DNA of 64,000 bases from Serendipita indica DSM 11827 (taxonomy: Eukaryota; Basidiomycota; Agaricomycetes; Sebacinales; Serendipitaceae). The translations under genes were made by a program, and so were the position numbers. The stretch is from NCBI GenBank assembly GCA_910890315.1, contig CAJVGD010000013.1:744001-808000 (forward strand), written 5' to 3'. The notes under the pieces are model-generated. The model was not told the DNA's origin, did no database searches, and saw only the letters and a list, made by a program, of their open reading frames with translations. Positions 23,317-33,759 of the stretch are shown here, piece after piece (within the stretch, counting starts at the first letter, position 1; every line of letters starts with the position of its first letter).

Positions 23317-24971
23317 ATGGCTTCATCAGCAACTCTCAAGGTCGCAGGCGACAAGATTGTCGACGGACAAGGCAATGAGCTCCTTCTACGCGGTGCAGGT
23401 CTAGGAGGGTGGATGAATCAGGAAAACTTTATCACAGGTAGTTCTTGATGACATTAGTCATCCCTCATCTCTCCACGTCCTCTTCCCATCGTCTGATCCT
23501 CTGAAGGCTATCCCGGGCGCGAATTTCAAATTCGTGACGCCCTAGACGAGGTTCTCGGTCCAGAAAAGGCAAAATTCTACTGGGACAAGGCAAGTATAAG
23601 GCTGATATCGGCAGAAATAGGTTGAACGCGTGTATAGTTCTTGGAGTATTTCTTCACAGAAAAAGATGCAGTCTTCTTCCGTTCCTTGGGACTCAATTGC
23701 ATTCGAATTGCCATCAACTATCGGCATTTTGAAGACGATATGAACCCTCGCGTCCTGAAACCAGAAGGGTTCAAATGGCTCGACCGTGTCATCAACATTT
23801 GTGCTCAAGAACAGATATACACAATTATCGACTTGCACGCAGCAGCAGGAGGTCAGAATACGGTATGTGAATCGCGAGTTTGGTTCATTAACTGACCTTC
23901 TCAGGATTGGCATTCCGACAACCCGACCCATGTCGCCAGCTTTTGGACTCACAAAGATTTTCAAGATCGAGCTATATGGCTATGGGAGGAACTTGCACGG
24001 CACTACAAAGGCAATCCATGGATCGCAGGGTATAACATCCTGAACGAACCAACGGACCCAACACACCAACGGCTTCAGTTGTGGTACGACCGGTGCATTG
24101 CCGCTATTCATGCCGTCGATCCCGACCATATCATCTTCCTGGATGGAAACACCTTTGCGTCCGACTTCAGCCATTTCGAAGGTGAACTCGGTAAACGATG
24201 GCCAAATTGTGTCTACGCTGTTCATGACTACAGTCTATACGGATTCCCAAAGAGTCCAGAGGTGTATACGGGAGATCCAGAGCAAAAACGTCGAGTTCGA
24301 CGGAGCTATGAGAAAAAAGTGGCCTGGATGAAAGAGCGTGGACTTCCAATTTGGAACGGAGAATGGGGTCCGGTATACGCTCGGAAGCAATACGATGGGC
24401 CTGACTGGGAGAAGATTAACGAGAGTCGTTACTTGCTTCTCAAGGATCAACTAGAGGTATATGACGAGGAAAGGATTAGCTGGAGCATTTGGCTTTACAA
24501 GGACATTGGCTTCCAAGGTTTGTAGCTACCATTTTCATGCGACTCTTCGCGTTAACCCATCGCCCAGGCATGGTTCACGTCTCCCTGGACACACCATATA
24601 TGAAGCTCTTCAAGGATTTCCATCAAAAGAAGTATACTCTCGCCGTGGATTCTTGGGGAGCTTCGTTTGCAGGCATCAAGCACATCTACTCCAAGCTCGA
24701 GGAGTTTATCGCCGAGGCCGTCCCAGACGAGACGCATCGCCGGCTCTATCCATATCCCATTTGGCAATTTCCGGATCGAGTGGCCAAGATTAGCAGGAAC
24801 ATTCTCCTTGCCGAGTACATGGTCAAGGAGTGGGCGGAGCACTTTAGGGGGCTGGATGAGGAGCAACTCGAGGAGCTCGCAGCAAGCTTCAAGTTTGAAA
24901 ACTGTGCGAAACGAGATGGGCTGAATACGGTGCTGGAGGAGCATCACAAGGTTTGTGGGAGAGTGTCGTAG
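23317..24971 (+). CDS. Glycoside hydrolase family 5 protein (exo-beta-1,3-glucanase-like), about 481 aa
   Basis: Five exons join in phase: 23317-23437, 23507-23589, 23638-23862, 23905-24517, 24568-24971. The second intron is GC-AG (GCAAGT donor). The protein opens with VDGQGNELLLRGAGLGGWMN, the usual GH5 N-terminal strand. GLNCIRIAINYRHFEDD and IIDLHAAAGGQN follow, then the acid/base Glu in GYNILNEPTDP, the YAVHDYSLYGFP strand and the nucleophile Glu in PIWNGEWGPVYA, then ISWSIWLYKDIGFQG. Both catalytic glutamates and the barrel motifs are in order. No signal peptide is present, so it is probably cytosolic or exported unconventionally, unlike secreted cell-wall glucanases. The natural substrate is unproved; a beta-glucan or glycolipid is plausible. 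Confidence 0.88.
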
Positions 24972-25291
24972 ATGCTGTTAGATTTGCGATATTCGGATGT
25001 TTGAAATGAACGAGCCGAGTGACGACGTTGGTCTTGCGCGCTCTCAGGTGGTTCCGCCAATGCACTCTTTCTTTCCCGAGCGCGACCACGCTTAGGTGAG
25101 GTGAACCAAGTCTTTACTCAGAACCCAACGTTGCAATATCCTCGCAATACGAAAGCTTGTTCAATCATATAATTCTCGGATTTCTAGCGACTTGATCGGC
25201 TCAACGCGTGAGCAGGACAAGACTTGTAGAGCTGCCGCTGACTACGATTCTGCTCGTCTGCAGGCCGCATAGCTTTATTTCGCTTCCGAGA
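24972..25291. other. Intergenic between GH5 and NST1 genes
   Basis: Tandem spacing of 320 bases. The frame that runs into NST1 is open from 25208, but its leading residues are unremarkable, so I take them as leader. Confidence 0.35.
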
Positions 25292-28200
25292 ATGCCCGTG
25301 ACAAAGTCGAAAGCACCCTCAGCATCCACTCGCCTGCCACCGCCCATGCAGACCGAACCTGCCGCTGTAGGCAAGAAAAAGAAGAAGAAAAAGGGAAAGG
25401 GAAAGGCCAACGAGGCTTCAGAGTCGACCAATGGACCGTATTACACCAGCAGATATGGCGTAGAAGACGACGAAGACGACGTTGGAGCGGTCGACGGTTA
25501 TGAAAACGATCATGCGAGGATAGGCCCGGATTCGGAGCTGGACTCGACACAACATCCTATTCAACCTACTGCTCCTCTCTCTGCGACCGCTCAGACTGGC
25601 CTAAGGATGTCAACGACCGCCACTGCACAAGCCGAGCTGCTTGCTGCCGCAAATGAGCTCTACAAACGGATGGAGACTGAACAGCTCGCGAATGACAGCA
25701 ACGATGGAGAGTACTGGAAGCAGCTACCGAGCCATATACGGTCTTTTGTTGAAACGACGTATGCTCAAGGCGCCTCTCTGAGCCCAAACGAACGCTCAAA
25801 GTCTCAAGCTATGCTCGCACTTGCGCAAACGATGGTCGACGAGGCCACTAGCAGGTTTCCAAGTGCCGCTGGTGGATTTCCGCCGCCGTTTGATCCGTCA
25901 ATTCTTTCAGATCCAAAGTTTGCAGAACGACTTGCGATGAAGCATGGAGCTATGAACATTATGCAGCATTACGATGATGCGTATGATGACATTAGCGACG
26001 ACGACGATGATGATCTGGAAGACGAGCAGCCGTATGAGGTCGATGGTAGGAAGTGATCAACGTCTATAGACAACACATGCTCAAATACCTGAGTAGATTC
26101 GTCAAAACGAAGGAAGAGCAAGAAGAAGAAGAAAGGTGCCGCGGCTACAGGAACCGTCGACGGTGTCCAGACAAGTCCTCTACCACCCGTTATACCCTCT
26201 GCCCCAAATCCCGCGCCTGCTATTACACGAGCTGCTCCGAGTGTCGCACAGCCGCGGCCGAGCTCACGAGCCGCTGGCAAGCAACCAGTCTATAGTCAGC
26301 CATCTGCCCCACCAACACGGACCAATCGATCATCTGCGACTAAGTCGCCAGCGCCACCGAATCCATACAACCATGGCTATCCGAAGACGGCGTCAACGAA
26401 TGGCAACTCGTCGCTTACAAAGCGACCGACAGGTGGTGGTGATGGCGGGACAAAGAGCAAGCTATGGAGTAATAGTACAGAAGAGGAGCGAGAACGGATC
26501 AAAGAGTTTTGGCTCGGCTTGAGTGAGGCAGAACGACGGGATCTTGTAAAACTGGAAAAGGAGGCCGTTTTGAAGAAGATGAAGGAGCAGCAGAAGCACA
26601 GCTGTAGTTGTGCTGTCTGTGGTCGAAAGCGGTCAGTAGACGAGTTTCAAACAAGAATCCGGCGACTAAGATCGTTATAGACATGCAATCGAAGAGGAGC
26701 TAGAGGTATTGTACGATGCATATTACGAAGAGCTAGAACAATATGCGAATCATCAGCAACGATACCAGTCGTCAGGCGGCAAGATTCCACCCCCACCGGG
26801 TCCGGGCCCATTCCCTGGGAGCATAGCAATCGACAAGAATGGTACCCTCATTGGTGGTCCACCAGGCGCGACAAAACATCCGTCGCGAGGAGGGCGTCCC
26901 ATGTTGGCCAATGCGCGTGGGCGAAAAACGGCACCGGACAGTGAAGACTATGATGATGACGAGTACGATGATGAAGATGAGTATGAAGACGAGGAAGACG
27001 AGGAAGAAGACGAAGACGAGGAAGACGAAGACGACGATCCCAATACCAGGAAGCTGGCGAGTCGGGGTCGTGTGACTTCGTCTCGGGGGCCTGTGTCCAG
27101 ACGAGCCAAAGGAAGGGATGACTTCTTCAATTTTAGCAGTTTGACCGCTGCAGGCACGTTGATTCATTTGCCGGGATGCTCATGTGGCTAAACGGGGATT
27201 ACAGGGCCAGGCAATATACTGACAGTCGCCGATGATCTTCTCAAAAACGATGGTGGCAAATTCCTGGAAATGATGGAACAACTTGCAGAACGGCGGATGC
27301 AACGGGACGAAGAAGCTGCCAAAGAGGTGGAGATGGACAGCGATGACCTCGAAGACGATCAAGAGCTGAGCGAAGAGGACGATGAGGATGATGGAGAGGA
27401 CGATGAAGACTCGGAAGAGGATGTAGAGGACGTGAGTTGTTTTCAAAGCGACGCCTACATCTCTAACTTTGTGCAGATGTCCGAGGAGCAAAAGATGGAA
27501 GAGGGTCGAAAGATGTTTTCCATCTTTGCCGCACGTATGTTTGAGCAGCGGGTTCTAAACGCCTATCGGGAAAAGGTTGCAGCCGAACGACAACAGCAAC
27601 TCTTGCGGGAGCTCGAGGATGAGGACAAGATTCAAGCAGAGAGAGATGCCAAGCGCCAGAAAGAAAATCAGAAAAAGAAAGACAAGAAGAAGCAGCAGAA
27701 GTTAGCGAAGGAAGCAGAAAAGGCCAAGAAAGAGGCGGAAAAGGCGGCTGAAGAGGTATGCACAACTAATGACGTATGAGATATCCGTCTGACACTGCAA
27801 AGGCAGCAGCTCGAGCCAAGCAAGAAGCGCTCGAAGAGGCAGCTCGCAAGCGACGGGAAGAGGAGGCTCGCAAGCGCGAGCAAGAGCGCAAGCAGAAAGA
27901 AGAGGAAAAGGCACGTCAAGCCGAAGAACGTCGACAGCGCATCGCAGAGCAGAAGGCCCAGGAAGCGGAGCGCAAGCGCGAAAGGGAAGAGCGGGAGCGG
28001 AAAGAACGGGCAGCCCGTCAGGAAAAGGAAGCGATTGCTAAAGCTGAAAAGCTGGAACGCGAGAAGAAGGCCAAAGAGGAGCGCTTGCTACGAGAAGCCA
28101 AGGAGCGAGAGGAAAAAGAGAAGCGAGAGAGGGAGGAAAAGGAACGCAGAGAAAAGGAGCGTTTGGAGCAACTCAAGGCGGAGGAACGCAAGAAACAGGA

Positions 28201-29266
28201 AGCCGCTGCAAACGCTGCCAAGGCGAAACAGAATGGTTCCTCCATCTCGCCCAAATCCGCGACTTTTCCAGCCAGTGTTTCTTCCCAGCAAGCCAAAAAG
28301 CTGGTCAATGTTCCTAAACCCAGCTCATCTGCAGCTCCGCCTCAGCGGCCTCCAAGTGGCACATCAAATCGACCCCCGCCGCTGTTGCAGCAACAACAGC
28401 CAACGCAACCGATTCCTGCTGCCGCTCAGCGGCCGATGTCCCAACCACCACAACCGCCATTGCCTTTGAACATGCAGCTTCCTCCTAACATGGTTCCTCC
28501 CATGGGTATGTTTAACCCAATCACCTCACCATCTGCAATGTCACCTCGCGCTCCATATCTCCCGAATGGCGCGCCGGGACAAGCACCCAGCCAGTTCAAC
28601 CCGCTCGCACAGTTTCCGCAAATGGCAAACTCGACAGCCCTCAATGGTCCGATGATTGGCTCGGCTCCGCCATTTCCGTTCGATGCACAGACGCCAATGA
28701 TGTCCCCTCCACCGAACAGTGCGGTTCCCTTGCAGTCCCCAAGAGCACCGGCCGCACTTCCCCCTGGGCTTTCCATTCCAGTCCTCTCTCCATCGAATCC
28801 TCTGACGAATGGCATCACGCCTATCGGTGTCCCTCCTGGTCCCAGTGGTCCCGTCAATCCAATTCGCCGCGCATCCACCCAGGTGAACCCGTCTCCATTT
28901 GGCGCCATTGGGAAGCCGGCGTTCCCAAGAGTTGGCATCCCATCGTCTTCTGCACCTTCCCAGGCTGACGAGGAGGAACGTGCGCCGAGCTCTACTGTTT
29001 TGACAAGACCGTCCCCTCCGAGTCCGACTCATGTCCTGGGGAGCTCTGCTTTGGTGGATGAAAACGACACCATTGTTGAGCTACCCAAACGGCGAGGAAC
29101 TGCTAGCTGGGGGGATGCAATTGGTGCACCGGCTGCGATAGGCTCACGTTGGGGTCGTACACCAGCCCCATCCTGGCAAACTCCGTCTCCGGTCGGGTCC
29201 CCATGGTCTACGGCACCTGGAAGGCCTCAGGCAGGCCATATCGACTCTTCCTATCTGCCCTCTTAA
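25292..29266 (+). CDS. NST1: NST1-family stress response protein, about 1243 aa
   Basis: Six exons join in phase: 25292-26045, 26097-26631, 26681-27153, 27205-27431, 27477-27755, 27803-29266. The conserved core reads [20 protein letters not shown] and [20 protein letters not shown], then [51 protein letters not shown] and EQLAERRM. Long acidic stretches (about 26940-27045 and 27330-27430) surround it. A charged helix rich in Arg, Glu and Lys of about 180 residues covers 27600-28210, and the C-terminal third is Pro/Ser-rich. The third intron (27154-27204) appears to start with GC. The yeast homologue affects salt tolerance and interacts with splicing factors; the role here is by homology. The ATG at 25292 is preferred over the upstream open frame because it begins with a basic low-complexity N-terminus. 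Confidence 0.88.
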
Positions 29267-29436
29267 TCATCCGAACATTCTCGTCATCTTTTTTGCATTT
29301 TGTTTCGCACAGCTACAACTGATTTGGCATATTCTTTATTCTGCTAGCTTCCTACCCTGTGTTGCAACAATGTACGGCTGTGGTGCTAGCCTCTACGATG
29401 AATCCTGGATACAACTCTGCGAATTTCGACGGAAAA

Positions 29437-31454
29437 TCAGGGCCCCCAACGAGTTCTTCCTCCGCGTAGGTTGTGGCCGCCTTGAGTTCCGTACTGGCTC
29501 CCTCCATAGTTCATGCCACCCTGCGGATGATTTTGACGCTGCTCGACCTCCATCCTGTCTCCTGAGAAGCCCGGCAGCGCATCAAAGTCGTAGATATCAT
29601 CATTTTGTTGCCTGCTGCCGGAATTTGGTCCGTTCCATGCTCCATTTGCACCGGAAGGACCGGACCCAGCGGCATCACCATCGTAGATACCTGGAACACC
29701 CAAGCCCGGAAGCGCACCTTCTGCCCAAGCCTCGTCATCGTCGCCTTCGCCTTCCACTGCATCTGGAGGTTTCTCCCCTCCGCCGCTGAAAACGCTAGTG
29801 CTATCTCCTGGCCTTTCCCGAGACCAGAATCTTGTTGTATGATCATTCGATGCACTCGCGAGCAAGTGACCCAACGGATGGAACGCGAGAGACCAAATAT
29901 TTGAATCGTGCGCTTGCGCGAGTGTAGCACGTGGTTCTGATGGAATAACGGCACTGAAAGAGAGTGCTCCGGTGTTTGACCCATTTGTTGGAGAGTACAA
30001 ATCCCAATAAAGGAGATCGCCCTCGGAACCACCAGAAACAATCAGAGGATGGACAGGATGCCACGTTACGGCTGCACGAATAGTCTAGACAGCATCTGAG
30101 AGCGGGATACTCACAGCAAACTTCTCTTTTGTGACCTCTGTACATTCTAAACTCCTTCATCATTCGGATGTCAAAGACGCTGAGACTTTGGTCCCTAGAC
30201 CCAGCGGCAAGATAATTGCCATCCAAATACGGCGAAAAGGCGAGGGCTTGGATGGTATTCTTATGCTGGTGCCTATAGCAGGTATTAGGACACTAAGCGC
30301 AAGGCAATTGGCTTACAGTGTTGTCAAGCATGTGCCCGTTCTCGGATCCCAGAATTTAATAAGGTTATCTTTGGAGCCAGATGCAAGGAGACCCTTTGAC
30401 GGATGCCACTGAACGCAGCGCACATCCCAGCCATGACCTGAACACATCTCAATATTTGGGGATTTAGATAGTAGGCATTGCATACCTGTCAATGTTCGTT
30501 CTTCTCGGCTCTCATTAAACGCCCAGATCTTCAGCGTGGAGTCGTCGCTGCACGTAACAAACCTTGCGTCATTCGGCGAAAAAGAGATCCCTCGTATGGC
30601 GGACGGGTGCGCCTGAATAGTCTGTCAGAGGCACAGCAGATCAAGGATGTATAACTTTCCTGGTAGCTAAATACACAGTTCATGTTCTCTTGGAAATACT
30701 TGACGGTACCTCCTTGATCCGCACTTGCAAGATATGCACCACTGTGGTTGAATTCGAAAGCCCGTATTGCGGCATCGTGAGCTTGCAATATAGTCTCGAA
30801 GTTGAAAGTGAGCCCATTCCATAGTGTAAACTCTCCGGATGTGCTACCAGTTAGTACTCTACGGCCTGTCGGAGTCCACTGGGGCAGGGGTGAGGCAAAG
30901 CGGAAGTGGTGGTAGTATACTATACCGTAACACAGTTAACGGGCCCTCGCACTTTATTTGTACTGGTGTGTACAAGCTTGGTGCAGAGACTCGTCGAGGG
31001 GTTGTCTGGATATGCCGTGGGAGGCAGTAAATCGATAATAAAGGGTGGTGCCGGCCTAAGGTGAGGTACATATCCGGGAGATGGTGCCATTCTTCGCATC
31101 TAAATGGCCCTAGTAAGAACCAGAAGACACTGTAGGGCCCGCTCCCACCCAAAACCAACGACCCATCGGGCCAAAGTAATCGACCGTCCGACGCGGTTTC
31201 GTCTTCTTTAACAAAGTCTTTCCGTCGATTCCAGCAGCTGCAGCTGCCGCCTCTATGCCTCGTTAATAGCACTTTCGAACTCAAGGAGAGGCCCAACCTA
31301 TGGCAGGAGTGACATCTGGAGGAGGTGGAGGCGGATCTGGGCGCGTAAGATGATTTTTTGGTGTCCAAATGTCGCGTGGAACAGAACTAAGGCCGGGAAC
31401 AAGGATAGGCAGACCCTTTTCCGTTCTCTGATAGTTGTTTTCCCCATTCTCCAT
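29437..31454 (-). CDS. PFS2: Polyadenylation factor subunit PFS2/WDR33 (WD-repeat), about 562 aa
   Basis: Eight exons join in phase: 31454-31298, 31252-31149, 31099-30926, 30878-30675, 30621-30486, 30437-30317, 30272-30115, 30071-29437. The N-terminal signature [18 protein letters not shown] and [19 protein letters not shown] are diagnostic of this family. WD repeats follow: [107 protein letters not shown] and [18 protein letters not shown], ending with [20 protein letters not shown]. The tail is Gly/Asn-rich with RGG. Homologues belong to the cleavage and polyadenylation complex and recognise the poly(A) signal. It converges with NST1 (170-bp gap) and diverges from DPB2 (118-bp gap). Confidence 0.94.
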
Positions 31455-31572
31455 GGATACAAACAAAATTCAGACACTTGTCCAAGTTTCGCTCTTGAGC
31501 AAGTCTTAAAAGCTAGAATAGCGGTCGTGGTTGGGGGCAAGAGGTGGAGCAAACAACTTGACCCTAACCAAG
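31455..31572. promoter_or_regulatory. Compact divergent promoter, PFS2 / DPB2
   Basis: Only 118 bases separate the two start codons, so both genes must share one nucleosome-free promoter. The segment is partly AT-rich with an AACAACTTG box near 31551. No known site is assigned. Confidence 0.5.
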
Positions 31573-33678
31573 ATGGATTTTCGGCAAGCTATATTAAAGG
31601 TATGGAAACCATCACGGGTCAACCACATATAAACTTAGTATACTCTTGAATCAGGTCTTTACGCGCAAGCATCGGCTCTCTCTACAAACAGAGGCAATGG
31701 CCTTGCTTCAGCAGATCCTCAAAGACCATGAAGTGGTCACAACGGAGGAAGCAGTGACATCTTTAGAGATGCTGGCACAGGAATATCTTCTCCAAGATGG
31801 TATTAATTCCTTTTCCATGGTTTCGACGCTTGATGATCAAGCGCAGACTGTACTACGATTGTCACAAAGCCATTACTTCAGCGCGCATATGAGAGTGTTG
31901 TGGAGAAGAGCACCGCAACCGTGGCTGGGTCCTCTCAAATAGCTGGAACGCTAGAACCGGACCATCATTTACACTTTATCAACGCGTTCGAGATGCCTCG
32001 ATGGCATTACTCACAGGAGAGAAAGTCTTTTGAAAGGTTTGGAGTTTCTTGTAGTCTTCCGACCGCTCCACAGTTGATGCTAGGGCAGCTGCAAAGCCGA
32101 GTCTGGCAGGCTCAGCGGAATCAAAGGCAGTGTTTCTGAGAGACAGGCATAATATAATCAAGCAAATTGTTCTGAGAAACGAAAACTTCTCACCTCCTGC
32201 TTTTGCAGGCAAAGATCGGGCAAATTATCTCAAGGTGTGCGAGATCAACTCTGCGGTCCTGCTTTGCTAAACTTGTAGCTCACGTCTACCCGGAATCTTC
32301 TGGGGAGGGCTGGCGGAAGGTTTCTTCTATTTGGTATGCTGACCAGATCGCCAGAGGGAAGACTTTGCCTCGAGGACTTGGATGGAGTTGTTCCATTAGA
32401 CATTTCCGCAACGGTACGTATACCTGAAGCATCGAATGAACTCGCTACACATTCCTCGTCCAGGGTCCTAGTGAAGGCTTCTTTACCGAGGGGTGCTTCG
32501 TCTTGGTAGAAGGGGATTATAGTGATGAAGAAACGCTGGTCGTTGTCGCTGTGGGTCATCCACCCACCGAGAGACGGCGTATCGCTCGGTTCGAGGTGTC
32601 TTTTTACCTCTAAGCTAAGAGACTGAAGAATGACAGAGGTATTTACGGACACGTCGATTTCCTTGGCAAAGGAAACACAACAGTCCTGGAAGACGTAAGT
32701 ATTTCATAATCCCGAGTCATGCCTCTCATGGTTGTTAGGACAACTGGGCGAAACAAGCAGCTCGTCCAGAGAATGCCGATATCACACTGCTTGTACTCTC
32801 AGATGTTCACTTGGATGACGAGAGGACGCTCAAAGGTCTTCGCAAGCTTTTCGAGCAGGCGGTCGAGGCAGAAGTCATCCCGAAAATTTTCATTCTTTGC
32901 GGAGACTTCACCTCTGGAAACATAAAAAACGACATAGAGATGGACCGTTACAAAGGTTAGCGATATTGCCCCACATGAGCCGTTCTGATCCTCTCTCAAG
33001 ATGGATTCACATCTCTTGGTGATCTGATTTTAGAGTTTCCGTCGATCAAACGCTATTCCCACTTCTTGTTTGTTCCAGGACCAAATGATCCTTGGTCATC
33101 TGAAGTACTCCCTCGACGGCCTATCCCCACGGCATTCACAAACAGACTTGAAGCCAAGCTTCCAAAGACCGCCGTGTTCGCGACCAATCCATGTAGGATC
33201 AAATTCATGGGACAAGAAATCGTCATATTTAGAGAAAATATGATGGGAAAAATGATGCGAAATCTCATTGGTGTCAAGCCCGATCAAGAGAGTGGGGATC
33301 TCAAGCGCTATGTACGTTCTACACCTCTCTTTAGTTGCCTTACCCATTCCTCTAGCTTGTACAAACCTTAATTGATCAAGCTCATCTCTGTCCGTTATCA
33401 CTAACGGTCCAGGCAACCTATTGGGAGTTTGATCAAGCCCTTCGGCTGTACCCAATGCCAACAGCCGTACGTAACCTTGTTTTTGTTCGCTCCCGCTCGC
33501 CTGTTCATTTGCTCTCCAGGTCGTATTAGCAGACTCCTACGAGGCATATCAGCTAACGTACGAAGGCTGCCATGTCTTCAACCCCGGCAGCTTCCTTACC
33601 AATAACTATGGGTTTTCGACCTTTTACATGGCTACTTCGCGGTCTATCCCAGGAGGCTTAGAAGGGTTTAATATGTAG
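31573..33678 (+). CDS. DPB2: DNA polymerase epsilon subunit B (DPB2), about 537 aa
   Basis: Eleven exons join in phase: 31573-31599, 31655-31819, 31882-32036, 32084-32234, 32279-32413, 32464-32588, 32637-32694, 32739-32955, 33001-33311, 33356-33466, 33520-33678. The N-terminal part reads [20 protein letters not shown] and QERKSFER. The OB and phosphodiesterase-like core has [97 protein letters not shown] and CHVFNPGSF. This order is that of B-subunits of replicative polymerases. B-subunits are structural; the phosphodiesterase site is usually degenerate. Its role is leading-strand replication in the nucleus. The tiny first exon of nine codons is supported by continuity into VFTRKH. Confidence 0.93.
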
Positions 33679-33759
33679 CGATCACCGTGCAGTCATCTAG
33701 ACGTTGTACAAGTAGCGGCGAATATAGACAATGGATATACAGTAGGATGTCCATAAACG

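Noticed and set aside
26940-27050. GA/GAT-rich repeat tract that could be a microsatellite
   Set aside because: It is in frame and encodes the acidic run of NST1; imperfect codons argue against a simple satellite.
29370-29789. Open frame on the + strand opposite the last PFS2 exon
   Set aside because: It is antisense to a clear WD-repeat gene and reads Arg/His-rich nonsense; a shadow.
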